A DNA stretch of 64,000 bases from Medicago truncatula (taxonomy: Eukaryota > Streptophyta > Magnoliopsida > Fabales > Fabaceae): contig NC_053045.1 of the NCBI RefSeq assembly GCF_003473485.1, positions 64,233,994-64,297,993 of the forward strand. Direction: 5' to 3'. How positions within the stretch are numbered: the stretch's first letter is position 1; each line of letters begins with the position of its first letter. A program made the translations under genes and the position numbers. The notes beneath the pieces were generated by a model. The model was not told the DNA's origin. It did no database searches and saw only the letters and a program-made list of their open reading frames with translations. Of this stretch, positions 24,152-35,989 are shown in pieces.

Positions 24152-24265
24152 GGGATATTGCATTTTATATGTAGAGGTCGGGGTTCGAATCCCGGACACC
24201 CCCATTTCTCCACAATTAAATTGTGTGAGTTCTAGCTACTAGACTACTTGATAAAAAAAAATAAA
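24152..24265 (+). mobile_element. 5'-truncated SINE with 23-base TSD
   Basis: This is the same family as 23482-23622 but in the opposite orientation, beginning inside the A-box ('gggatattgc') and ending in an A-rich tail. The flanks 24129-24151 and 24266-24288 match over 23 bases with one difference (attggaga, T or A, acactattttgtta), as expected for L1-type target-primed insertion. Confidence 0.88.
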
Positions 24266-24741
24266 ATTGGAGAAACACTATTTTGTTATAAAAATAAGAA
24301 TAAAAAAAAAGAAGCATTATGTGTTTTAAAAAAATTATTGCTTTATAATCTATTCTAGGAATGTTTGTTTTTTGAGAGATACTGTATTCTAGAAAGATTA
24401 TTAATGTATGTGTGTACACACGCACAAGGACATAAATTAATTCTTGATTTTGGATGTGTTTGGCCCAACTTTTTTTTATGGTTAGAAACAACTTTAAAAT
24501 CAAAGGTACTATAATTTACCCACTGTTTTTTCTAGTTTTCAGTACTTCGTTTCCAAATTTGCTCCTTACATCTTGTACTAAAAAGCAGAAACAATTTGAT
24601 TTTAAGAAAATTGTTCACATCAGAGAGAAAATGGGGAATTCATTGAGGCATTAGCTCCTATAAATTACCCCTCAGGCATGCTCATTGCTCACACATCACT
24701 TCCTTTCTAACTCTTTCTAAGGTTACTTCTAACAAAAAGAA

Positions 24742-25062
24742 ATGGCCAAAACCCTTTCATTGTTGTTGCTCTTGCTTCAACTAACCTTTCTCATTGCATT
24801 TGCTGAAGAGCTTAATTCTCTTCCCCAAACTTATTCTCCACGTTACCCTCCAACCTACCCTCCATATCACCACCACACCTCACCATCCATTGCTCCTGCC
24901 CATGTTCACACTCCTTTACATCCTCCTCTTACTGTTAAAACCCCAACGCCTCACCACCCTCCTGCGCATGCCCCTATTCGCCCACCGGCTAGTGCCCCTC
25001 GCCACCCTCCTGCTCATGCCCCTATTCGCCTCACCACCCTCCTGCTCATGTCAGAACGTTAA
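24742..25062 (+). pseudogene. Truncated secreted proline-rich protein
   Basis: The frame opens with a clear signal peptide (MAKTLSLLLLLLQLTFLIAFAEE). A Pro/His-rich region follows, with YPPTYPPYHHH, SPSIAPAHVH, HHPPAHAPIRPP and RHPPAHAPIR, as in hydroxyproline-rich cell-wall proteins and chimeric AGPs. A TATA-like 'cctataaattac' at 24657-24668 and a short leader precede the ATG. At about 25028 the HPPAHAP repeat slips out of frame (RLTTLLLMSER, stop at 25060). Homology to the repeat ends abruptly at about 25048, where LTR-like sequence begins. The C-terminal domain expected for the family is absent. The break looks like a retroelement insertion or deletion plus a one-base frameshift. Confidence 0.75.
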
Positions 25063-25899
25063 TTCATAAGTCATAACTCTCAATTTCCTATCTCTAGGTT
25101 CCTATGTTGAATTAAACAGAATTACTATTTCAAGATTAAAAGCTAGGGTTAGTGGTCATTCAATTCCTAAGATCAATTTATGTGATTGAAAGAAGCTAGG
25201 GTTAATAGTCATGCAAACAATCATACGAAAAGCAATGAACACAAATAATTCTGAATAAAGACTAGGTTTTCATTGATGTCAAAGAGAGTTCTTAACAAAT
25301 TACATGATTCACAGATCACAAAGATTCATTTCATGGCTTAATCAATCTAAGAGTTTAGCTACTCATAACTAAACAATCAAATACATAGAAAATAGCGAAC
25401 ATACATAAACCAGAACCAACTATGAGTTTGGTGAGATCCACCGCGTGTTCTTCAGCTTCCTGGTGCCGTCTATGCTCTGTTTAGGTCTCTAAAATCGCAC
25501 CCTAAGCTTCTGGTCGCATCTGACTTTTATAGATAAAGAATTAGGGTTTCAGAAAAGCCCACCATCGTGCCACGTTTCGCGTCCATCGTGGCACGATTCC
25601 TTCATTAATCTGACGTGGCAGCAAATTTACTAAACCATTGTGGCACGTTACATATCCATCGTGCCACGATTTTTCCAGTATCTTCAGGTAAATTCCATGC
25701 TTCAAACGTGCCACGATTCAGGTCCATCGTGGCACGACTCAGTAGCTAAATTCTTTGATTTTTCTCCAATTTGTGCAAAACTTCTCTTTTATGAATCTTG
25801 AGCTGATTTAACCATGCATACAAGCATTTGACTCTCAAAACATTACAAAAAGGACACAAATATAACTAAAAAACTAGTAATGACGTACTGTCATCAACA
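25049..25899 (-). mobile_element. Solo LTR-like block truncating the proline-rich gene
   Basis: The block runs from TGTCAGAACG to GTCATCAACA, i.e. TG...CA in either sense. It contains a TATA-like 'tataaaagtcag' on the minus strand and a cluster of near-repeats 'catcgtgccacga' / 'tcgtggcacga' at 25560-25740. I recognise it as legume LTR text. The flanking 5-mers do not match, so one side was probably rearranged after insertion. Confidence 0.6.
25560..25740. repeat. Alternating inverted 'cgtgccacg' repeats
   Basis: Six to seven copies of cgtgccacg or its complement cgtggcacg occur in pairs spaced by about 15-20 bases, inside the LTR-like block. They could fold into short hairpins. Confidence 0.7.
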
Positions 25900-28199
25900 C
25901 TTTTATCAAAACGTTTTAAATAAAAACTAAAATTGATATGTTTAAAACTAAAAGTTTTAAATAAAGTTCTTTTGAGATAGACCAGCACCCCTCTAATTTT
26001 TAACTAAACATTCACCTCCCTTATTTTTTTTATTAAAAGGGACAAACACTCCCCCCTCCACTTATCACTTTTAATTAACCTCTAACACAATTCATTGAAT
26101 TCAAGATGTCACTTCTCTTTTGTCCATAGACATCATCAACCTCTTTCTTCTAGAACGTGATTGTTCATAGACTAAGATATATTTTTGAAAGTATAAAATT
26201 GATAAAACTTAGTAACTTTCGTACATTTAATACAATGACTACATAATAAATTGTCTACAATACAATGGAAAACGACATTCTAATCTACAAATATGAGTGC
26301 GATCATGTCATGAAGAAGCTCTACATTTAAGTATTTAAATGACTAGTAGTTCATCATATATAGTTTTCAACTTTTTAGTATCAATCTATACTTGGAATCA
26401 TCACCTAAACACAGTGAGCACAAAGACTCATTAGCATAGAATATAAAACATAATTTAACGCTTTCAACCATGCATGATGTACTAAACATGGAGAAAGTCC
26501 TCCCAGTAGACAATCCTAAACAAGAACGCATACTTATGTTAAACATTAACTATCTTAACGTCGATTTCAGCATGTTGTTGATAGGCCACAAGTGCACGAT
26601 TTCTATCATTGTAATAAAGGTATCGATCACGAGGACTAGTGTTATGTACCAATTTCTTTTTCTAAGTTGATTAGCTAAAAATAATTTATTTCTGAATGGT
26701 TGAAGTTTAACAATAATGATAAAAGCATCTTAGGATTGTGTTTTCCATCGCAAGATAGAAATTTCAATTTCAGGTCCCTTTGTTGCTATGAAAATCAAAA
26801 ATGTAACATATCAACCTTTCTGGGAGATGCTATGAAAAGCATCTTTTTGTTTTATCTTATAGATCCGACGTCAACCTTCCACTTTTACACCATCAATTGA
26901 TATCTAAGATTATATAAATCGTAGTGTTTTGATCACTCAGTCCTAAATGTTGATACCAACTTCTCAACAACAACACAATTAATAAACCTAGATTAAAATC
27001 AAGTGGAACGAAGTGTGTTGAGATTTCGGTTTTCCTTCTAGATTCAAATTCTATTTTATGTGTTTCTCTTAAAAACTCAGATATGTTTTTTCCATATGGT
27101 GTTTGGGTTAGAGGAGATGAAGATTGAAATGAATGTATGAAGATTGTTGTGTGTACTTGGGATGAATAGGATGAAGGGTATTTTTTAAGGTGTAAATTAT
27201 AGGCCTTTTAAAACCCCACATGCGATAACCATTTCTTATCCTCAAGTAATTTAATTACAAATGTAGAAAAAATTAGGAACAAGTGGAGATCAAACTCAAA
27301 GAACATAATATCAAGTACATGTACAAGTATTAAGCAAAGTTCAAAACCAAGGGCAACTAACATAGGTGCCAAGTTAGAGTCTGCTCTAGTTCACAAGTTC
27401 TCAGCAATCGGGCTTTCACGACATGATCACTCATTTGCAAGAAGTGTGATTTAATTCCACTTAAATTTTCACAAAAGATTATATTCTAACATAAACTTGA
27501 CTATAAACATATATCTCTACTGCATCTCTTTGGAAAGCAAATATGATTCAGAAGACACTTTTTAAAATGGTTGTAGAGGAAAGATAAATAATAAGTTAGT
27601 CCGAGCTAGGCTTTGCAAGGTCTAAGTCTGGCCTCTAAATTTTTTTTAAGGCTTAAGTCTGACCTACGGCTTGTCATATGCTTACTTTTTAGATCCGAAC
27701 ATAACTTTCTAGAAGTCTAATATGGTCTGCTAGTATGTTTAAAGGTCTATATCATACGAAGATTTTTAAAAAAAATAATGTCATCTAAATTTAAATAGAC
27801 TTGGAACTAATAGATCAATTAAATTAAATCCTCTTTTGATAATCAACATGAATTTTTTTGAGAATTTGATTATATATTGTATCATATTTCAATTTAGTTT
27901 ATAATAATACATTTAAATATGCGGAAAATTAATGCATACTAATAAGCTTAAATTACTGAAAAATTTGACAAATTTATATTTTAATTAAGACTACAAAAAA
28001 TAATATAATATAATAAAAAAAATATTATTCATATTTACTTAAATATGTCTAATAGGCTTTTTGAATGGTTAGTGATCTAGCCTTTTAAGCTTATTAAGCT
28101 TCTAAAAAAGCCTAGGCATTCTCTATTTAAGATGAAGTAAACCCTCCACATGCATGAATTGGACATTGTCCACAATGTTTAACATGATACGAAATGAAC
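25900..28199. other. Gene-free, retroelement-derived looking region
   Basis: 26580-26640 ('ggccacaagtgcacgatttc', then 'tcgatcacgaggactagtg') resembles text found beside legume LTRs. 27600-28130 has reciprocal 'ggcttaagtctgacc' and 'aagcctaggc' ends of a decayed transposon. No gene, RNA or intact element is supported. Confidence 0.4.
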
Positions 28200-28530
28200 A
28201 TGATGAGGGGTTAAGAAAGCTCACAATTTTAGTTGGAAGAAGATCATCTTGTTTGTTTTTTGCTTCATCTGTATTGTTACAATTTTAGATGATTTCTTGG
28301 TTTGGTGTTTAGTCTCTATTGGTTTCGAGGACCCTCCGGAGGGTGTTTTTGGTTTGTTTGTAGAAGTTTGTATTTGATACATGGATGTTTGTTTGTGTGT
28401 TCCGCATATATACGACACACTTTTCCTGTGTATATTGTTTTTTAATTCTCCTAGCCTAGCATTCCTTGTGCTTGCTAGGATTCTTTGCATGTTAAATAAA
28501 TTTCATTTTAGCTTCTTACAAAAAAATGGT
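28200..28530 (+). other. Possible LINE 3' tail
   Basis: A G/T-rich stretch with 'gttaaataaatttcatttta' just before an A7 run at 28520 resembles a LINE 3' UTR. No reverse transcriptase or RNase H coding sequence lies upstream. Weak call. Confidence 0.25.
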
Positions 28531-29629
28531 AGAAAATATGTAGACACTTCAACACTAAAGTATGTGAGGGATCAATAAGATTTGAGGTTTTTTTTTTCCA
28601 AAATGTGTGTACCTTTTTCAGAGTTGGTGGCTCCATTTATAGTTGTTAGGTTGCCATGTAAGCGTGAAGTTGTTAGAAAGTTACACATTTTACAGTGCAT
28701 TTTTCAGATAATCGTATGTTTCTCACCAGAAGGTCGAGATTAACCATATATGTATCCTTTTTTTGCAACCCCACAACCTTGTGTTGACACCTGGGGTTTG
28801 TATTTCGATTAAGCATGATTGCCTCACTGAGCCGTCAAACCTTACGATCAGGTCGTAGAACAGTTTGAAACACCAATTTTGAAGAATGTTTAAATAATAA
28901 TCAAATAAAACATGTATTTATTTTGTTTTCAAGTTTACCTCATTTAAAATCTCCAAACATGGTATCTAGGACAATAAAATAACCGCATACAGAAAATATC
29001 ATGAAGACTAAACAGTGAAGAATTTTTTATAAGAAATAAAATCATATTTAACCCTAAAATATTTATGTCTCTTAATTAAGTATTATAATTAAACTTAAAT
29101 TAAATACTAGAAGAATTATAAGTTACTCCCTCCGATTCTTATTATAAAAATAAAAAAAATTAATTAATTAATTTTTTTTTATCTTATCTATAAAAAAATA
29201 TCATAACTTTTAAGGTGTAATTATTATTTAAAAGACTTTTTTATCCATTATTTGATGTTAATCTTTTTAATATTAATGGGTGTGCTAATGTTTCACAATT
29301 TTCTATAAGATAATATCTGTAAAAAAAAATAAAAAAGTTACACTAAATGATAATTGTATTGATTTTTTATGTTCTTTTTGGTTTTTCTTCTTAAGAACCG
29401 AAAGAAGTATACATAATTATTTATTTCTTTTTAACTACCATTCGAGAGAGAGGGAGAGAGATTATAGATGCAATAAGTTGATAACATGATAGGAAGAGAA
29501 ATAGAGAGAAAATTAAGTGTTAGGTTGGTGTATAAAAGTAAGGGTGTACAAATATAAGTAACATACCTTTCAAAAAAATTATACTGGGTAATATTATGGA
29601 GGCAATTTTGATGCGGCCAGTTTGTTATT
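28531..29629. other. Intergenic, no gene
   Basis: AT-rich. 29125-29400 carries 'ctccctccgattcttattat', with 'gttctttttggtttttct' and 'ttaagaaccgaaagaagt' at the other end, which looks like a small degraded MITE. Confidence 0.4.
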
Positions 29630-29638
29630 AATTTTTTT

Positions 29639-30212
29639 GGTTAAATATCATTTCATTTCTTTTAAGTTAGATGATTATAGCAAGTTAGTCCTTTAAGTTT
29701 TTTTTTGTTATAAATTGGTCATTTAAGTTATAAAATAATTGCACCATTATCCTAATTTCATCAAACTAAGTCAAAAAAAATGTTTGTGTGGATGTTTAAT
29801 GTTAAGTTGATTTGTCCAAATTCACTGCTCTCAAAACTAGTGCTCATAGATGTGTTATTCGGTCTTTATTCAAAATAAAATTGACCTATTACTTGATTTA
29901 TAATGTTGTTGATCAAATATTTATCTGTAAAATTAGGCTTAAATTCAAAAATAAGAAGAAGAAAAATGTGTATAAGTAATCATGTTTGATGTCATAAACA
30001 CTTTTGAACCTACCATCTTAATGTTAAATGGTCTATAAGCACATTTTAATGAAGTTGGCTGAAACGATGGATGAAAATGTATATATTACATGACTTAAAG
30101 GGACCAATTTCTAACAAAAAAATAACTGACCAATTGGTAACAAAAAAAAAAAACTTAAAGGACTAATCTGTTATAAACATATAACTTAAAGGACCGCGGG
30201 AGGTATTTGGCC
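29639..30212. mobile_element. MULE-type MITE, 574 bp
   Basis: TIRs of about 90 bases: left GGTTAAATATC, then 'gcaagttagtcctttaagt'; right 'acttaaaggactaatctg', then 'ggaccgcgggaggtatttgg' and CC. The 9-base flanks 'aattttttt' (29630-29638) and 'aatttttat' (30213-30221) differ at one base. No coding capacity. Confidence 0.75.
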
Positions 30213-30413
30213 AATTTTTATTTTTTTTGAGATAGGGCAAATTTGTCCATTTACAATTCTGATCTCTTTCTTGTTTCTTGACTCTTTTCTCTCACCTTCA
30301 TTGCCCTAAACCTACTCTATCTCTCTCCACTCACCATCCAATCTATCTTCCTCTAGTGTCTCTCTAATTTCTCATCGGCGACCGTGACTGAAACACAAAT
30401 TTGAACAAACAAT

Positions 30414-30981
30414 CACGGGCGGATCCAGACATTTGATGCATGTGGGGTTAAAATATGGCCAAGTTGCACTTGATATCGACAAAAGTAAAGCCAAGTTCAA
30501 AAACTTGAAAATCATATCAAATGTGTTGCACTTATTTGTTTCCATAAGTTTTGCACAAGGTTGTTGACTTGTTGGTCTTATTCTTAACATATTGTGTTTT
30601 ATTTATAAGGGGTAATAATTCTTTTGGTCCCTGAATGTGTAAGGAGTAACCATAATAGTCCATCAATATATCAAAATTTTAAAATAATCATTGATTGTGC
30701 ACTTTGCTGGTCAAAATAGTCCCTAACATTAAAATAATTTGTTAATATTGTCATATTAGTCTTTTAATATACTTACTTATTGTCACTTCAAGCCTATTTT
30801 GACTAACAAAGTGCAAAATCAGAGACAATTTTAAAATTTTAATACAATGAGATACTATTGTGACTACTCGTTACACATTAAGGGACCAAAATAATTATTA
30901 CCCTATTTATAATATAAAAAAATAGAGAAGTTGGATGTGGGGCTTTAGCCCCCACATAACCTGTTAATGGTTCCATCCCTG
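30414..30981. mobile_element. hAT element, 568 bp, host of a nested MITE
   Basis: It begins CACGGGCGGATCC and ends complementary to CAGGGATGGAACC, with subterminal 'atgtggggttaaa' mirrored by 'ttagcccccacat'. The 8-base flanks 'caaacaat' (30406-30413) and 'caaacgat' (30982-30989) differ at one base. The element is split by the insertion at 30609-30903. Confidence 0.75.
30609..30903. mobile_element. MULE-type MITE nested in hAT, 295 bp
   Basis: The ends GGGGTAATAATTCTTTTGGTC and 'gaccaaaataattattaccc' are complementary but for one G. A perfect 9-base TSD 'tatttataa' lies at 30600-30608 and 30904-30912. Confidence 0.88.
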
Positions 30982-31086
30982 CAAACGATATTGGTAATAG
31001 TTGATCGATGGGGTGTCGGTCGGTCATGGAGGTGGATGATTGGTGGCCGATGAGGATGGAGGTGGAGAAATGGAGGATTATGTGGA

Positions 31087-31090
<4 letters not shown>

Positions 31091-31150
<60 letters not shown>
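31091..31150. repeat. (TA)n microsatellite
   Basis: About 30 AT units. Overlapping open frames on both strands made of Tyr-Ile repeats are artefacts. Confidence 0.97.
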
Positions 31151-31155
<5 letters not shown>

Positions 31156-31796
31156 CAAAATGCCACATGGGGTGTATTGGGAAAAGGTGTGTCTAAGCAT
31201 AATTAACCAAAAATATAAGCTCTTAAAAAAAAACAATGATAAATAGACACCTTTTAATTTCATAAACCTACTCAACATCTTATTTTTTATACATCTCTCT
31301 TTCCTATTACATCACCAACATATTAACCAACTAATTGGGCTCAAGCGATTTAATGTGTTTCACCAAATGATGAATTGTTCATAAGAACCTCAGTTCAATT
31401 TTTAGATGAAACAATTCTTAACAAAACTTACTAAGTCGAACATCGAAGTACCACAAGGGCGCTTACCATTGAAAATCAGAACGTTAACATACAAAAAAAA
31501 CACATCATCGCCATATTACGTTTATCAAATCACTCTTGGAAGTTTATAATAATGTTATTGCAAAAAAAAAATCGAATTTTAAAATCATAACTTTTGAAAA
31601 AGAAAACACTTTAAAACAATTAAAAAATACTTCTTTAAAACTTTTTTTTAATGGAAAATGAAGAATAAATGAAATAACACTAGATACTTTTTACTCCTCT
31701 TAAAATCACATTTTATTAATATTTAATAAAAAACTTCATAAGAAAAAACTTTATTTTTGTATAAACTTTCTTATTCCATTAAACGGTATTTAAGGT

Positions 31797-31880
31797 GTTC
31801 ATGTAAGCTTAACTCAGTTGATAAGGACAATGCATAATATATGTAAGGTTCGTGGTTCAAACTCCAAACACAAAAAAAAT
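31797..31880 (+). mobile_element. Short tRNA-derived SINE with 14-base TSD
   Basis: A-box 'agcttaactcagttgataa' and B-box-like 'gtggttcaaactcc' are followed by an A-tail. It is flanked by perfect 14-base repeats 'acggtatttaaggt' (31783-31796, 31881-31894). It belongs to the same short family as 23648-23733. Confidence 0.88.
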
Positions 31881-31894
31881 ACGGTATTTAAGGT

Positions 31895-32530
31895 TTTAAT
31901 TATAAAATTTTATCATTCTTTTTCTTTTATACATAAATTATGCGTGTTTAACCATAATATGGACATTTAATACAAAAAAAAAAAAAAAAAATCAAAAATT
32001 ATTTTTTGAGCAACCTTAAAGGTAGTTAGTTTTGTTCTATCCCATTCTTAGTTTTTCTTATGAGAAATTTTGAAAAATATAATTTTTAAATTGAGTTTTA
32101 GTTAATTTTTTTAAATGACGATTATAAAACCGTCAAATATGTCATCTCACTTTTTTTTTTTTTAAGGTGTACACGAAATATTTTCCTAAAACAAATTGCT
32201 ATAGTAATAAATGCTAATCACACTTTTTTTCTAACCCTTTCTTTAAAGTTTACTTTTAAATTCCGTAAAACTCATCTGAATTTCACTATTTTATGTGGAA
32301 TCCAAAGTGAGGATTAAAACGAGTTCGAACCGCACTCCTCTTGTCAAGATTTCTCACTTTGTCAATGTACGGTAAACTCTCTAAATTCCACACTTTAAAC
32401 ACAAGAATGAACGGGTGTAACCTACAGCTGTCAGTATTTTCATAGTCACTAATCCAAGTGGAACACATTAACGGGTTTGTGACCGGCTATAACGGGGACC
32501 CTCGTTTACATCGCCCCAAGTGACACGTTA
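31895..32530. other. Upstream region of LEC1-like gene
   Basis: No gene. From about 32280 the composition becomes less AT-rich and contains 'caagtgacacgtta' (ACGT core, ABRE-like) close to the TATA box. It probably includes the seed-specific promoter of the downstream gene; that role is inferred. Confidence 0.5.
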
Positions 32531-32536
32531 GAACAC

Positions 32537-32543
32537 TATAAAT
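32537..32543 (+). promoter_or_regulatory. TATA box of LEC1-like gene
   Basis: TATAAAT lies 78-84 bases before the ATG, followed by a pyrimidine-rich leader (tctctcttctctcacttcac). Position and context fit a plant core promoter. Confidence 0.75.
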
Positions 32544-32620
32544 GTGGACACTTGCCAAGTATTCCATTGTCACTCTCTCTTCTCTCACTTCACATCACAC
32601 ATCAACAGCCAGCAACAGCA

Positions 32621-34782
32621 ATGGAAACTGGAGGAGGGTTTCATGGCTACCGCAAACTCCCCACCAACACCAATTCTTCTGGTACGTAATAAATAAACTA
32701 TAAATATAAAACAAAAAATATTCTTCGAATGTTTCTTCTCTATGTGACATTTGTTTTGTGTTTTTTTCCTTTTTCTTTTGTTGTGAATGTTAACATCCAA
32801 TTTGATCTTAATTTCTCACATGCAGGATAATATTATACTTTAAGGTATATAATATATTTCAGTGTGCGTGTATGGTAGTGACAGATGCATGCATGATATT
32901 CATCTCTCTTATATAATATTTTGTTGAGACATCTTTAATTTAGTCGAATGATCAATTTGTTGATATTTTGTATCTGGTCTGAATTCTTGTTTTCTCTGTT
33001 TAAACAAGATTTATTTATCTGTATTTTCTTTCGTCCAAGTGATCTACCATACCACCATCGATCACTCCAGCCACCTTTGTTTTGTTGTGCAAGTAAAGGA
33101 AGGTAACGGAAACCATGAAAAAGAAGATGATGGCGTAAATGGGTTGTGAATTGTGATTGTATATTTTGGAATGGAACAAGTGTCGTGCATGCATGCATAA
33201 GATCATTGACTTTAGAGTTACAAGTGTCTTTCATGCATTCTTCAATAATATGATCATAATGCATAATACAAGGATCTGTCTGTTTGTATGTCTCCACTAT
33301 TACCACCTTTTACGCCTTTTTATCTGTCTGTCTTCTTTCACTCTTTCAAGCCAACCCAATTAGATACTTCTGTTTTGGATAGATATAACAGTAAATTTAA
33401 TAGCCACTTATTGATGAGTAACAATAAGGTCAAACTTACTGCTATTAACAAGCAAGTTTTAAATTTGTTTTCAAGTTATAGTATATATATAGCACTGCAC
33501 CATGACAAGTTTTCACACTCTTCTTATGTTTCCCATATAACTTAAGTTTGAATATTGTCCCTTGATGTATTTTTGGACTAATTAGAGAGAGTTTAACATA
33601 ACCACGTACAGTGTCATTTAAGAAATTGATCTCTCCCAAAATACTATGTGTATTCAAACACGCAATTGTTCTGTTGTATCTTTGAAATGCGTATTTAGAG
33701 TGACGAATGCATGAAAAGAAAAAGGCATAAAATAAAAAAAATAAAAAAAAAAGAGAAACCGTTTTTATTGGTTTGTTTGTTTTTGTCTCCTTTAAATTTA
33801 ATCGCATGCAATTAGGCCCTCTTTTTGTCCTTTAGTGTCTGATTCCTCTGTTCTCGAGTAAAGCTACGTACAGAAACACCTGACACACGCTCCCTCTCCC
33901 AACAACACCTACCTATAAAGTCTTAGGTTAGTCCTTAACCCACTCTACTCTAATTGGGCCCCCTCACCACCGACCCATCCTACTTGTCATTTCCTCTTTC
34001 GTTCTCTCTTCAACTATAATCTCACGTGTACACATACCATTTGCTACACCCTTAACTATCTTATCACTATGTTTCATTTCATTCATACATACATCTGCAT
34101 TTATGGACATGTTAAAAATATTTAATTTGATTAAAAAATTAATTCAACTTTCAGTCAAAATTGAAATGGTATCAAATATTTGGATTAGATACATGAATTT
34201 TGTTTGACCAAATTAAATTAGTTGAGTATTAAATATGAATGAGATGGATGCAGCAGTAGCAGGGACGTTGAAGCTATCATCAGTTTCTGAGATGAACACG
34301 AGGCAGCAAGTAGGAGAACAGAACAACAATGGTACAGAACAAGACAATGAATGCATTGTGAGGGAACAAGACCGTTTTATGCCAATTGCAAATGTGATAA
34401 GGATCATGCGCAAGATTCTACCACCACATGCAAAAATATCTGATGATGCAAAAGAAACAATCCAAGAGTGTGTGTCTGAGTACATCAGCTTCATAACTGG
34501 AGAAGCCAATGAACGTTGTCAGAGAGAGCAAAGGAAGACAATAACTGCAGAAGATGTGCTTTGGGCTATGAGTAAGCTTGGTTTTGATGATTACATTGAA
34601 CCTCTAACAATGTACCTTCATCGTTATCGTGAGCTTGAAGGTGATCGTACCTCAATGAGAGTTGAACCTTTGGGAAAGAGGGGTATGGAATATGGAAATT
34701 TAGGGGGGTTTGTCCCACAGTTTCATATCGGTCATCCAAATGGAGGGTATTATGGTAATGCTGCACCAACTTATATGATGAG

Positions 34783-34816
<34 letters not shown>

Positions 34817-34915
34817 GCACCAAATGCTGCTAATGCTGCTGGAGGCTCATCTCATTCTCAGGCACTTGCAAATGCTGAAGCCAATGGTCATCATCATCAC
34901 CATCAATATAAATGA
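32621..34915 (+). CDS. L1L (NF-YB6-like): LEC1-like NF-YB (L1L/NF-YB6 type), 2 exons
   Basis: Exon 1 (32621-32681) encodes [20 protein letters not shown] and ends one base into a Gly codon. The donor is gtacgt, the 1581-base intron ends gtagcag, and exon 2 (34263-34915) continues [12 protein letters not shown]. The product is 237 residues. The histone-fold domain (about 57-147) contains [57 protein letters not shown] and [18 protein letters not shown]81 in ISDDAKE is the aspartate that marks LEC1-class subunits (Lys in other NF-YBs). The C-terminus is Gly/Asn/His-rich, with a nine-Asn run coded by an (AAT)n microsatellite. LEC1-class proteins act in nuclear NF-Y complexes promoting embryogenesis and seed storage programmes. 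An ATG at 34235 lies in the intron and would lose the conserved N-terminus; I reject it as start. Confidence 0.95.
34788..34815 (+). repeat. Coding (AAT)n microsatellite
   Basis: An AAT repeat in the reading frame of the LEC1-like gene gives nine consecutive Asn residues in the C-terminal low-complexity tail, probably variable in length between accessions. Confidence 0.9.
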
Positions 34916-35989
34916 GTACTGGACAGACATCACCAAGACTTATTATTTTATGCTTAACTATGATCGAGTAGTTGTTTTGTTTTTGTTTGATGATTCATCA
35001 TGAACATCAAAGGAGAAGCTAGTTAGAATCCCTATCCTAACTATGTAGTAGTACTCAAATTAATAACTTGATTTGCTTTTCTTCAATTTTTGTTAATTTG
35101 GACCAGCTTCTATTCTTTCTTTTTTGTTTTCCGTCTCAGCTTCTACTCACAATAACAATAAAAATTAATTTTTCATTATCTAGAAAGTAAAAACAGTTAA
35201 TTAGTTTGAGGTTTCAATCTCCTTTTTTTTTTTAATAGAAATCTCTTCTTCTTTTTTTGGTCGAAAGGTTTCAATCTCTCAAGTATATAAAAAGAAAACT
35301 TGGTAGTATTCCTCTTTCCGCACCATAGTAGCCCCCTTATATTTTTACTCCATTAATTCTTGCATTGGTAACCAACTTAGTAGTAGTACCGTAAAAAAAA
35401 CATAAAAACAACTTAGTAGTTTTATTTATTCTTACAAAAAATTAAAAACTGAGTAGTTTATTATATTTTGCCCAAACCCACTTGTAACCCTAGTTTTTTT
35501 TTTTTTGGTCAAGACTTGTAACCCTAGTTTTGATAAACAGAAACAAGAAAGCAGCCGCCAGTCAGAATTCATGTCTATTCTCTAAAAAAAAAAAAAAAAA
35601 ATTGAAAGAGTGTGTTTGAAACACTTCCCAAAAATTCTTTTTTAGTTTTTAAAAACTTGAAAATTAAAAAAAAAATTGCTAAACTATTTTAAAAATTTAC
35701 AGTTTTGGAAACTGTTTTGAATTTTTTAGTTTTGAGGATTTAAACTAAAACATGTAAAAGGATAACTATTGCGAGAAGAGGACTTGTATATTTCAAAAAC
35801 TGAAAACAAAAACTATTTCAAACACTTTTTTAATCGCCAACTTGCTTGTGATTTTGTGCTTGTATACTGTACTTCTGGTTATCTTCTTTGTGAGTAAGGG
35901 TTTCAATCTCAGATCTATGTGCCTGCGAGAAAACATAAAGCAGAAAGTAAAAAAATAAATAAAAACAAAATGCGGTCCAACCCATGCCG
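34916..35989. other. 3' flank of LEC1-like gene
   Basis: No further gene. 35608-35830 has inverted ends 'gtgtgtttgaaacactt' and 'atttcaaacactttttt', probably a small MITE without a readable TSD. At 35480 and 35515 'cttgtaaccctagtttt' is directly repeated around a T-run. Confidence 0.45.

Noticed and set aside
30878-31196. Tyr-Ile repeat open frames on both strands
   Set aside because: They are produced by the (TA)n microsatellite.
34235-34262. ATG upstream of LEC1-like exon 2 as the start codon
   Set aside because: It lies in the intron before the AG acceptor at 34261-34262. Splicing to 32621-32681 gives the conserved N-terminus in phase.
34566-34823. Minus-strand frame with a Tyr run
   Set aside because: It is the complement of the coding (AAT)n tract in the LEC1-like gene.
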